Made by a program: the position numbers and the translations under genes. 14,031 nucleotides of DNA from Euryarchaeota archaeon UBA173 (GTDB lineage Archaea > Thermoplasmatota > Poseidoniia > Poseidoniales > Thalassarchaeaceae): NCBI GenBank assembly GCA_002498925.1, contig DAJH01000068.1:1722-15752 (forward strand), given 5' to 3'. The notes under the pieces are model-generated. The model saw nothing but the letters and a program-made list of their open reading frames with translations. It did not search any database and was not told where the DNA came from. The first letter of the stretch is position 1. Each line of letters begins with the position of its first letter. Below, in pieces: positions 1 through 6,981 of this stretch.

Positions 1-311
1 AACATCGCTCCTTCGGAATGCGGGCCGAAGCAAGGAATTCCATGCTCCCTCAATTTGTCGGCGAGGCCCAAAACTAATGGCGCCTCGGGACCAATTACAA
101 CTAAGTCTGCTTGAATCTCAATGGCTAGTTCGACGAGTCCGTCTATTTCACTTGGACCAATATCGTGGTTGACCCCCAATGACCGTGTACCTGCATTCCC
201 TGGGGAAGTATGTATCGACCCCACAGAAGGGCTTCTTGACAATCCTATTGCAATGGCGTGCTCTCTTCCGCCCCCGCCTACAATGAGGACCCTCATCCCT
301 GCCACGCTCAT
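1..311 (-). CDS. purD: Phosphoribosylamine--glycine ligase, N-terminal part (cut by window edge)
   Basis: The minus-strand translation begins MSVAGMRVLIVGGGGREHAI and continues with SPGNAG, DLVVIGPEAPLVLGLAD and HGIPCFGPHSEGAM. These are the N-terminal landmarks of GAR synthetase: a Gly-rich Rossmann-like loop (GGGGREHA), then the GPEAPLV and FGP segments that lead into the ATP-grasp domain. The family joins 5-phosphoribosylamine and glycine using ATP, the second step of de novo purine synthesis, in the cytoplasm. About 103 residues are visible; the ATP-grasp and C-terminal domains lie beyond base 1. Two in-frame ATGs are possible, at 311 and 296. The inner one gives the usual family start (MRVLIVGGGG). 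The outer one follows GGTG and sits about 25 bases after a TATA-like element, which fits a leaderless transcript. It lies 41 bases downstream of carS on the same strand. Family identity is firm; the exact start is not. Confidence 0.9.
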   Translation of the reverse strand, partial: MSVAGMRVLIVGGGGREHAIAIGLSRSPSVGSIHTSPGNAGTRSLGVNHDIGPSEIDGLVELAIEIQADLVVIGPEAPLVLGLADKLREHGIPCFGPHSEGAM

Positions 312-330
312 GCGCACCGCCGATAGGGCA

Positions 331-339
331 TAATGTATA
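331..339 (-). promoter_or_regulatory. TATA-like element upstream of purD
   Basis: The minus strand reads GTATACATTA across 331-340, inside the 41-base gap between the carS stop and purD. Its centre is about 25 bases from the ATG at 311, the spacing expected for an archaeal TATA box driving a leaderless mRNA. This is a position-and-composition argument only; readthrough from carS is equally possible. Confidence 0.35.
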
Positions 340-352
340 CTGATGAGTGATT

Positions 353-1042
353 TCAATAGGGGACTGACTTCAATCCCAGTCTGTAGCCAATGATATTTGT
401 AGCCCTGTGAATTACTGGTGTCAGAACCAATAAGGCCAGTATCTCGTTAGTTAGACCGGGTTGCGTAATTACCTGACCATCGAATAATATGAATGAAGCT
501 GCGAAAATGGCTAGTGCGAAAGTCATCGTATCTAGCAGTGGGGCCTGGGAGCTTTCTGAGCCCTCTCTCTTGTGCCCCTTCCTCCTCTTGAAGAAAGATC
601 CGATGGTGTCTCCAGCCATACAGGCTGCCCCCAGGGTGAATCCCATGACAAACGCAGCGCCCCAATCGTTCCCAAACCAAAACCAATTATCTGGAGTGGC
701 CCACAATATTGGGTCAATAAATGGCCTACTACTAGGTTGGGACCTCCCTCCCCACCAGTGATGTGTTACCATTGTAAGGAAGCCACTGAAAAGAGCGCCC
801 CCGAAGAAGCCATTCCAAGACTTCCCATCGCCCAGTATTCGATAGCCATCGCCGAGGGTCTTCCCGCCATCAATCACTAAACTATCGAAATCGAACTTTT
901 CTGGAATCCATTTTCCGAAAAGCATGGCACCGGTATTTGCTAGATAGAATGGCCCATACATCATCAGAACGGTAATCACATTCAACAAGAATCCCCATGA
1001 TGATTCGTCGAATGAGTCGGCTAACGTTTGTACTGCATCCAC
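353..1042 (-). CDS. carS: CDP-archaeol synthase (CarS, DUF46 family)
   Basis: This is an integral membrane enzyme that transfers CMP from CTP to unsaturated archaetidic acid (digeranylgeranylglyceryl phosphate), giving CDP-archaeol, the branch point for polar archaeal lipids. Family landmarks are visible in order: a first helix ending YGPFYLANTGAMLFG (about 29-43), GDGKSWNGFFGG (71-82, the GDGKTWRG motif), GDTIGSFFKRRKGHKREG (144-161, the GD-x-SFxKRR motif) and PLLDTMTFALA (168-178). The length, 229 residues, exceeds the roughly 170-180 usual for the family as I recall it. The extra sequence is an N-terminal amphipathic stretch and a Trp-rich insert at about 94-128 between the conserved blocks. 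The start is GTG, supported by GGTGG seven bases upstream; the next in-frame ATG is internal. It shares its strand with purD and is divergent from the surface-protein gene at 1135. Confidence 0.88.
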   Translation of the reverse strand: MDAVQTLADSFDESSWGFLLNVITVLMMYGPFYLANTGAMLFGKWIPEKFDFDSLVIDGGKTLGDGYRILGDGKSWNGFFGGALFSGFLTMVTHHWWGGRSQPSSRPFIDPILWATPDNWFWFGNDWGAAFVMGFTLGAACMAGDTIGSFFKRRKGHKREGSESSQAPLLDTMTFALAIFAASFILFDGQVITQPGLTNEILALLVLTPVIHRATNIIGYRLGLKSVPY

Positions 1043-1134
1043 GACTCGCCCACCGTTAATTGGTGTATGAGTGATTTGGTTCCATCGAACAATGTGCCCG
1101 GATTCGCAATAACAGGGAAATCATTGATTTGCCT

Positions 1135-2874
1135 ATGGGGCCGGCTCGATTCATGAGTATACGCTCGGCAACGACAATGACCTTTCTTCTGATGGCTTCG
1201 ATTTGCATTTCTTGTATTCAGGTATCAGCTGAGGATCCAGACCTGGTGATTGACACTGACGTAACATGGGGCTCCGAAGAGGTAATCGACGGGGTGATCA
1301 GAATTGCTGATGGTGGGACTCTAAACCTCCTAGAAACAGATGTCAGCGTTTCTTCGGGCTCCACCATAGTTGTAGAGAGGGGTGGCTCACTAAATTTGGA
1401 CGGTTCCTCCCTTGCTTCGACCACTCCTCCCACCGGGATTACTAGTTTTGGTTACTGGGACGAGGAAAGAAGGGGTTCTTTCAGAGTGCCTTCTGATGGA
1501 ATTGATGGTGATTTCTCCCTTACTATGCACTCAGTGGGGGGCGCCAGCTACTATGGCGGACAGGCATATGTGGGCGATTCCGATCCAGTTTCTTTGAACG
1601 GTACAGAGCATACATTCCATTTTTCCGACCTGGGAGGTGATGATGTTTGGATAGGGCTGGTCGGTTACGGATATTCTTCTGTGTCTGTCTCAAGCGTCAC
1701 TCTTGACACGGGAAATTCTCAGATCTCTATTGAGGGAGTAGACTTAGACAGTGTCAACATGATGGCGGCTGGAAACCATGGGTTCCAGATTTTTATTGCT
1801 GGAAATATGGAAGTGGATAATTCTGTAATTTCAGGAGGAGGAATCACGATAGAGGGCGATGGAACACTGGATTCTGATAGCGGTACATTTGACAGAGTTG
1901 GCCCGATTGTCCTTTCAAGCGATGATTCTTCAATCGACATATACGGGGAGTCTGTCTTTGTCGATAGCTTGGACGATCATGACATCAGAGGGACCTCATT
2001 CTGCGAGATTAGCTGGGGTGACTCTGTGCTAGGCTCTGGAGACTCAGAGAGAAGCGGGGGCCTCACTGACAGGTGGGAAAGAAGAGTCGTGGACCAGAGG
2101 CTTATCTTCGATTCTGTTGATGTTATCTTTGAAGTCGATGGAATGGGTGTTGAAGGAGGCACTTCATTCCAGTCATCCAGTGACTCCGAGGGGATTGGAA
2201 TTGTAGATGGGGGCGGAGAAAGGGTCGTGCAGATTAGGTGGTCGGACGGAACTTGGTGGAACGAGTCTGCCACCATCAACATTGTATCTTACAGAACTGG
2301 ATGGAATCCGGAGGCTTCTGGAATTGACAACTATGGTGGTAGCGCCATCCCACTTAATTGGGGGCAAGAGCAGGTAATTGACCAGTTCACTCCTGAGATA
2401 GAGTGGGAGTCCATTACCATAGTTGGTGAAGGTGAGGCCTCGACATCGCAGTCAGTAGCTGTCTTGGCTGAATTTGCGAACAGAGGGACTGCTTCTGCCA
2501 GCTTCTACATTACCTGCGACATAGCTGAGACTGGGGTTCAGGCCGACATTGGAGGATTCCAGGGGGTAGTCGTAGGAGCTGGAGAGTCGATGGATCTCCA
2601 ATTCGGATGGAGGGGTGGCGAGGCAGGGACATTCAGCCTGGACTGCGAGATACTGACTCCTACTCAGCTAGTTGATGATAGCGCATTCGGAGGAGGCACA
2701 ATGACGACTGGATCCGTGATTTGGAGTGAGCCTGCGGATGAAGAGGGGCTTGACATTCTTCCAATATTGGTTGCACTAACGATTGGCATTGGCATAGTCA
2801 TGATTTGGGCTTACAGACGGGCCAAAGAGAGTGGGTTAGAGTCTTTCGAGGATGATGATTTAGACGAATACTAG
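1135..2874 (+). CDS. Membrane-anchored secreted surface protein, beta-rich, unknown function
   Basis: I do not recognise a named family. The N-terminus has a signal peptide (hydrophobic core around TMTFLLMASICISCIQVSA). The first third contains short repeats such as GGTLNLLETDVSV, GSTIVVERGGSLNLDGSSL and GGGITIEGDGTLDSDSG, which suggest a right-handed beta-helix or similar stacked-beta surface fold. A region near residues 430-530 resembles a CARDB-like Ig module (AVLAEFANRGTASASFYI, then two cysteines). One transmembrane helix follows (ILPILVALTIGIGIVMIWAY), then RR and an acidic tail ending DDDLDEY, so the bulk should face outside with the C-terminus in the cytoplasm. Start choice is uncertain: ATG 1135 is used here, ATG 1153 gives a tighter signal peptide, TTG 1129 is less likely. 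No good Shine-Dalgarno is seen. It converges on the 2882-4117 gene with seven bases between stop codons. Confidence 0.8.
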   Translation: MGPARFMSIRSATTMTFLLMASICISCIQVSAEDPDLVIDTDVTWGSEEVIDGVIRIADGGTLNLLETDVSVSSGSTIVVERGGSLNLDGSSLASTTPPTGITSFGYWDEERRGSFRVPSDGIDGDFSLTMHSVGGASYYGGQAYVGDSDPVSLNGTEHTFHFSDLGGDDVWIGLVGYGYSSVSVSSVTLDTGNSQISIEGVDLDSVNMMAAGNHGFQIFIAGNMEVDNSVISGGGITIEGDGTLDSDSGTFDRVGPIVLSSDDSSIDIYGESVFVDSLDDHDIRGTSFCEISWGDSVLGSGDSERSGGLTDRWERRVVDQRLIFDSVDVIFEVDGMGVEGGTSFQSSSDSEGIGIVDGGGERVVQIRWSDGTWWNESATINIVSYRTGWNPEASGIDNYGGSAIPLNWGQEQVIDQFTPEIEWESITIVGEGEASTSQSVAVLAEFANRGTASASFYITCDIAETGVQADIGGFQGVVVGAGESMDLQFGWRGGEAGTFSLDCEILTPTQLVDDSAFGGGTMTTGSVIWSEPADEEGLDILPILVALTIGIGIVMIWAYRRAKESGLESFEDDDLDEY

Positions 2875-2885
2875 TGACTCACTAG
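2871..2885. repeat. 15-base palindrome spanning both convergent stop codons
   Basis: The sequence CTAGTGACTCACTAG is a perfect inverted repeat: seven-base arms around a central C. The plus-strand TAG stop (2872-2874) and the minus-strand TAG stop (2882-2884) each lie inside one arm. It could help 3'-end formation in both directions, but no T-run follows on either strand, so a terminator role is not shown. Confidence 0.6.
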
Positions 2886-4117
2886 CAGCTCGAGGCGACC
2901 GTCCATGCCTCGTCCGTAGCAGGATTTCCCTCATCATCAGCACCTTCTTCCGAATATTCATAGTATGATGTGTGGGATACGACGCTTCCATCCGACCATG
3001 GAGATATCTGGGTAACCTCTACGATGAAGTGATAGCACCCGTAGTCATTTTCCTGCCAGTCTTCTTTGGGAATGTAAAGTGTGTTCAGAGCAGCATTCTG
3101 AACTGATCCTGCCAATGGTAGCTGAGAGCCCTCTGAGCCAACCATTGCCGAGCCAGTTCCGTACTCTCCAGAACTACTGTCCCACGATGCCTGTCCATTT
3201 ACTACCGTAACAATTGGGTAGGTCACCACAATATTCCCTGCATACTCCATTCTGGCATCAAGGGTGTAGTCAGCCTCAACCAGGCCAGCTGGCGGAAGTC
3301 CGCCTAACGTCTCCAAACCGGCCCAAGCGGTCAAGGCGACACCCATCAGGCAGCTGTTCTTGTTGCCCTCACAATTATCGGAGTTGGTCGAAATAGCTCC
3401 GCTAGTCGAGCCTTGAACGCCCGTAACTGTCCTAGAAAGGGATGCGGAGTCGAGGGTTGCCACCATTGTAGATGAGCCCGCGATAATTTGTATTGTGTAG
3501 GGGGAGTCCGGCAGAGCATTGTCAGCATAGAAATCTGAAACAGCCAATGAAATTGAACCGTAATCGCCCTTCCCATCACTCTTGCTTATCGAGAAAGATG
3601 ACGTTGTCGACCATACTACGTCTCCAGATTGCTCTATGGTGACATCAGCATCTATGGTGGGGCTTGTGAGTGAGTTCTGTCTGATCTTGACTACCATTGT
3701 ATCTCCGTCATCGCTGAATTCGATCTCGCCCATGGACATCTCGCCCTGCAGAACCGTACCAAGAATCAGGGGGAATCCCAGTAAAACAAGGTAAGCCCCG
3801 ACTACTATTGCAGCCCTAATCTGACTGAATCCATCTTTGCCGGGAAGGCCTATCCGTAACCTCCACCAAACCACGGCAAAAGAGGCGATTATTGTGACGG
3901 GGACCAGAATGCTGAGGGGAATGAAATCCAGGTATATGCCGAACCACATTATTAGGGCAAATGGAACTATTGCGAAGAGGAGGAGAGTTTTGAGAATATC
4001 AACGGAACCAACATCCCTTTCAGGGATGTTAACAGCGGTGCCAGGCACTGCCTCAGCGACCACTTCATCGACCATTTGCTGCTCCTTTGCCTTCTCAAGT
4101 AGACCTCCATTACCCAT
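2882..4117 (-). CDS. Membrane protein with three N-terminal helices and a beta-rich outer domain, unknown function
   Basis: No family is recognised. The protein is 411 residues from ATG 4117. That start is chosen because GGAGGTG lies five bases upstream; an upstream in-frame extension to 4243 would overlap the preceding gene and lacks such a site. A polar N-terminal segment (about 40 residues) is followed by hydrophobic helices at about 43-62, 66-85 and 101-123. Then comes a roughly 285-residue beta-rich region with few charges and many Ser/Thr/Gly. It has four cysteines (about 249, 256, 361 and the last residue 411), consistent with two disulfides if the domain is outside the cell. The gene sits 79 bases downstream of the signal-peptide protein at 4197-5147 on the same strand, so the two are probably co-transcribed and may act together at the surface. 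Function is unknown. Confidence 0.82.
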   Translation of the reverse strand: MGNGGLLEKAKEQQMVDEVVAEAVPGTAVNIPERDVGSVDILKTLLLFAIVPFALIMWFGIYLDFIPLSILVPVTIIASFAVVWWRLRIGLPGKDGFSQIRAAIVVGAYLVLLGFPLILGTVLQGEMSMGEIEFSDDGDTMVVKIRQNSLTSPTIDADVTIEQSGDVVWSTTSSFSISKSDGKGDYGSISLAVSDFYADNALPDSPYTIQIIAGSSTMVATLDSASLSRTVTGVQGSTSGAISTNSDNCEGNKNSCLMGVALTAWAGLETLGGLPPAGLVEADYTLDARMEYAGNIVVTYPIVTVVNGQASWDSSSGEYGTGSAMVGSEGSQLPLAGSVQNAALNTLYIPKEDWQENDYGCYHFIVEVTQISPWSDGSVVSHTSYYEYSEEGADDEGNPATDEAWTVASSC

Positions 4118-4122
4118 TCGAG

Positions 4123-4129
4123 CACCTCC
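4123..4129 (-). promoter_or_regulatory. Ribosome binding site deciding the start at 4117
   Basis: The minus strand reads GGAGGTG, a full match to the archaeal anti-Shine-Dalgarno end of 16S rRNA, with CTCGA between it and the ATG at 4117. It overrides the longer in-frame extension upstream. Confidence 0.8.
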
Positions 4130-4196
4130 TATTTCGGTAGAGTGGTCGGGCATCGCAGTTATCAACCCGTTGCCAAAGAGGGCCGAGCCCGTGCAT

Positions 4197-5147
4197 TTAG
4201 AATAATCTAGAGTCCAAGGGAGTGATTTCCCCGTCACTATCAATGATTACTGGATCATCCTCTAGACGGTTCCTTCCCGCTATAGCGGCAGCGGCCAGAG
4301 CGGTCATCATCATTGACCCCAAAGCGCCGAATCCAGGAAGGTAGACTCCACGGATGTAGATGGTCATCGACTGAATCATGTAATTTGGGATGCCCTCAGT
4401 CCTTACCGAATACTCTGAAGTCGCCTTGAATTGTAGGTTGAAGTATTTGTCAGTCCAACCTTGGTTCTTGGGTGTCCTCATCTGAATCCTCACCTTCTCA
4501 GCAGGAGCCAGGGACTCAATCTCGACAGAAACTAGAGGGATGCTGAGTTGGAATCCCTCGTCGTTTAGCTCATCGTAGTTTACTATCTCAACATTGAACC
4601 TATCCATGGCGTTACCGTCATTGTAAACATCGAAGGTCAGAAGCATGTCCACCCTGGGCCTCAATTGCATGAAGGCAACATCAGAAGCCACCCTAAGTCG
4701 GCTGAACTGCTTTATCACTGCGAGAACCTTGTAGGTAGTCGGGGTCCCAACTACTGTTATTCCATTAGCCTGAACTACTTCAGCAGTTATTGAAATCTGA
4801 TGCTGTCCCTCGGGCATCCTTAGATCCGCTCTGAGAATAACCTGGAAGCTAACATCCGCACCCGAACCAACAGTCATAGATGCCGGTCCGGCCGAGATTA
4901 GAGACCCTGACTGTATCTGTATATTCACCTTCTCACTGTGTATGGTTGGATTTTGGAGGACGCAATACACTATCGAAGTCCTGGTCGCACCCGGGTAAAC
5001 CTCGACTGCTTGGGGGTTGTCGCAGGTAAGCGTGATGTCGGGAGTAGGGTTAGTCTGTGCCTGCACCGAAGCCGCCCCAGCCCATGTGCTGAGGAAGTAA
5101 ACCATCAGAATCAGCATACTGGTTCTAACACTTCTACGCGTGGCCAT
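4197..5147 (-). CDS. Secreted protein with two Ig-like (NEW3/CARDB-type) domains and a PGF-type C-terminal signal
   Basis: From ATG 5147 the protein is 316 residues and begins with a clear signal peptide (MATRRS, then MLILMVYFLSTWAGA, cleavage near AQA-QT). A longer TTG start at 5189 adds 14 residues before the signal and is less likely. Two beta-sandwich modules follow. The first, about 35-145, has Cys42 and Cys62, VYPGATRTSIVYCVLQNP and the phrase ADLRMPEGQHQISI. The second, about 150-265, has TFDVYNDGNAMDRFNVEI and SLAPAEKVRIQMRTP. This wording is typical of NEW3/CARDB-like Ig domains on archaeal surface proteins. The C-terminus has LPGFGALG (270-277), a small-residue hydrophobic helix to about 290, then GRNR. 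That layout matches PGF-CTERM signals processed by archaeosortases, although a 22-residue acidic tail follows. The tRNA at 5237-5313 lies just upstream on the same strand and the 2882-4117 gene just downstream. Precise function is unknown. Confidence 0.82.
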   Translation of the reverse strand: MATRRSVRTSMLILMVYFLSTWAGAASVQAQTNPTPDITLTCDNPQAVEVYPGATRTSIVYCVLQNPTIHSEKVNIQIQSGSLISAGPASMTVGSGADVSFQVILRADLRMPEGQHQISITAEVVQANGITVVGTPTTYKVLAVIKQFSRLRVASDVAFMQLRPRVDMLLTFDVYNDGNAMDRFNVEIVNYDELNDEGFQLSIPLVSVEIESLAPAEKVRIQMRTPKNQGWTDKYFNLQFKATSEYSVRTEGIPNYMIQSMTIYIRGVYLPGFGALGSMMMTALAAAAIAGRNRLEDDPVIIDSDGEITPLDSRLF

Positions 5148-5236
5148 CGTAACGATGCCCACAAAGACCGTATTTGAGACTTCGCCCAACTAGTACTGCA
5201 ATAATCACGGTTAGTGGGGCAAATTAGCAGGCGGTT

Positions 5237-5313
5237 TGGTGGACCCGACCGGATTTGAACCGATGACCACTCGGTTATGAGCCGAGCGCTCTAACCAACT
5301 GAGCTACGGGTCC
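5237..5313 (-). tRNA. tRNA with anticodon CAU (elongator Met, or Ile2 after C34 modification)
   Basis: On the minus strand a full cloverleaf can be drawn. The acceptor stem pairs GGACCCG with CGGGTCC and the D arm is GCTC...GAGC. The anticodon stem pairs CTCGG with CCGAG around loop CTCATAA, and the T arm is ATCGG-TTCAAAT-CCGGT with one U-G pair. Discriminator A is at 5240 and CCA is encoded at 5237-5239. The anticodon CAU reads from 5279 to 5277. No intron is present. The anticodon stem lacks the three G-C pairs of an initiator, and base 1 pairs G-C, so it is not initiator tRNA. Separating elongator Met from Ile2, whose C34 becomes agmatidine in archaea, needs comparison with the rest of the genome's tRNA set. 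Confidence 0.93.
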
Positions 5314-5418
5314 TGCATCAGGCTGGCCCGCATCCGAGTCATGAACCTTGCCGAAGCCCTCAGTGTCAGATTACGCTCACGCACAACCATCAAGCGTCGC
5401 CCCCTCCCTTCGCGGGAC

Positions 5419-6972
5419 ATGACGAAGCTGTGGGTGATGTTCTTCACGTCGCTTCTTCTTGTCTCGGCGATGAATTTCTACGCCGTGATAAGAGAGCCAG
5501 ATATGATTGAGATTGATGAGATAAGGAACTTCCCGAGGGAGACTGTGAAAATAGAAGGGGTGTTGACCAGTTATGTTCGAGACCCGTATGGGGAGGGTGC
5601 AGACCGGATTGATCTTCAGGTACAGGAAATTGGCGGTCACTCTGTTGCTAAAATCAGATGGAATATCGATTGGAACAATGAGGTGCCCCCAATAGGGACT
5701 GTTGTAACTGTTGAAGGGGAGGTATCCGAGTGGAATGGTAGAATTTGGTTACAATCCAATGGTTATGGTGCGGTGATCGCTCAAGGTGAGTCAATTGAGT
5801 TCACTGAAACCAAACTGGTAGAAGTCGGACAAAATCCAGAGAGTTTCTCTAATTCGTCGCTTTTGATTGACGGATGGCTGAGCGAATCTCTGGCGCCTGA
5901 TGTGACCTACCACTCACTTTATCTGATGGACAATCAGGTGTATGGAGGGGCCGATCACCTCCTGTACATCCAGGTCGAAGGGAGAGTGATAGAATGGGTA
6001 GAGTCTGGAAGTCACGTGAGGATGAAGGGCTGGCTACAGTTTGATGAGCGGAGTTACCGATGGAGGTTACTAGTTCAGGCTAGCGAGGTTGAAGTTCTGA
6101 ATCAGGGCGAGGTCGCATACATTGACTGGGAGGCAGAGGCGTACGCATTGACCTATGACGTTGGAAAGTTAGTCATCGTAACAGGAACTGTTGGTTTGGA
6201 CAATGGTGAATGGTACGTCAAGGGCCCCGCTCCGACTGATAGATTATGCCTACTACCTTCTGATAGTGACCTCTCGGATACCACATTCGAAGGAAGAACT
6301 GGAGACTGGGGGGGCAGGCTAGTCTGGGCCCTCGACGAGGCCGCAGTATGCCTAGACAGGGGGTTCAATACAAGCTCGGGGCGAGAAACTGGGGGATTCG
6401 GGGACGATTACACTGAATTGAGAGATGTGTCAATGGACCCATTCTCTTACATTGGTGGGAACTACACGTTCCAGGGCTGGATCACTGACCCAATCTCCCC
6501 AGACTATGACAAGGGATATGTCGGAGACGGAGAGGACTACTACACAAGGGATACGAAGCTTAGGATTGAGTTAGTGGGTGAGCATTCCGAATTTATCGAG
6601 GCGAATCAGGAAATAAGATTCAACGCGACGGTTCTGTGGTCTGCAGCGGATGGGCGTGTAGTTCTGGAAGCTAGGTCATGGACGCTTGGAGAAGCCCCCG
6701 CTCCCTCATTATTGAACTGGGGAGACGGATACAACTCATGGAGGTGGGATCTCGGAAAGATGGTTCAGCTGACAGGAGAGGTCATCGCTGACGAAGATGG
6801 AGGCCAGTGGATTTCCAGGTCGGGTTCGGATGAGCGGGTTTGCCTACTTGGCGATGGAACGGAATATCTCGACCAGCTATCGATTGGTGAGCCCGTTGAA
6901 TGGGTAGGAAGGTTAAGCATGGAAGAAATCGGTTCCGATAGTGCAGCGATGTTCTGTATTGATATCCGTTGA
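5419..6972 (+). CDS. Membrane-anchored extracytoplasmic protein with about five tandem OB-fold-like modules
   Basis: The 517-residue protein starts with one hydrophobic helix (about 4-24, LWVMFFTSLLLVSAMNFYAV), placing the rest outside the membrane. It then repeats a strand pattern typical of OB folds: a rising VxVxGxV strand, a hairpin and a WLQ/LEA strand. Modules lie at about 40-120 (TVVTVEGEVSEWNGRIWLQ), 145-228, 245-315 (KLVIVTGTVGLDNGEWYVKG), 345-425 and 442-517 (KMVQLTGEVIADEDGGQWIS). Modules three and five are close copies; each holds two cysteines (277/311 and 475/513), and these are the protein's only four. No catalytic motif is visible. ATG 5341 would add 26 residues. I prefer 5419 because that extension uses CGC for three of six arginines, while CGC is absent from the arginines of the rest of the gene. 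The stop overlaps the permease ribosome binding site, so the two are translationally coupled. The OB call is from pattern reading; function is unknown. Confidence 0.8.
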   Translation: MTKLWVMFFTSLLLVSAMNFYAVIREPDMIEIDEIRNFPRETVKIEGVLTSYVRDPYGEGADRIDLQVQEIGGHSVAKIRWNIDWNNEVPPIGTVVTVEGEVSEWNGRIWLQSNGYGAVIAQGESIEFTETKLVEVGQNPESFSNSSLLIDGWLSESLAPDVTYHSLYLMDNQVYGGADHLLYIQVEGRVIEWVESGSHVRMKGWLQFDERSYRWRLLVQASEVEVLNQGEVAYIDWEAEAYALTYDVGKLVIVTGTVGLDNGEWYVKGPAPTDRLCLLPSDSDLSDTTFEGRTGDWGGRLVWALDEAAVCLDRGFNTSSGRETGGFGDDYTELRDVSMDPFSYIGGNYTFQGWITDPISPDYDKGYVGDGEDYYTRDTKLRIELVGEHSEFIEANQEIRFNATVLWSAADGRVVLEARSWTLGEAPAPSLLNWGDGYNSWRWDLGKMVQLTGEVIADEDGGQWISRSGSDERVCLLGDGTEYLDQLSIGEPVEWVGRLSMEEIGSDSAAMFCIDIR

Positions 6973-6976
6973 GGTG
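6971..6976 (+). promoter_or_regulatory. Ribosome binding site of the TctA-like permease, overlapping the upstream stop
   Basis: GAGGTG begins inside the TGA stop (6970-6972) of the OB-fold gene and lies five bases before ATG 6982. Its spacing equals that of the strong site at 4123-4129. The overlap points to one mRNA and translational coupling. Confidence 0.8.
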
Positions 6977-6981
6977 GGAAG

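Noticed and set aside
121..333. Open reading frame on the plus strand at the left end
   Set aside because: It is antisense to purD, whose minus-strand translation matches a well-known enzyme; the plus-strand product has no recognisable features.
1051..1065. Imperfect inverted repeat CACCGTTAATTGGTG in the carS divergent promoter region
   Set aside because: Only the four outer base pairs match; too weak to call an operator.
4118..4243. N-terminal extension of the three-helix membrane protein to 4243
   Set aside because: It would overlap the end of the preceding gene, while GGAGGTG five bases before ATG 4117 gives a much better start.
5237..5313. Initiator tRNA-Met
   Set aside because: The anticodon stem lacks the three consecutive G-C pairs of initiators and the acceptor begins with a G-C pair.
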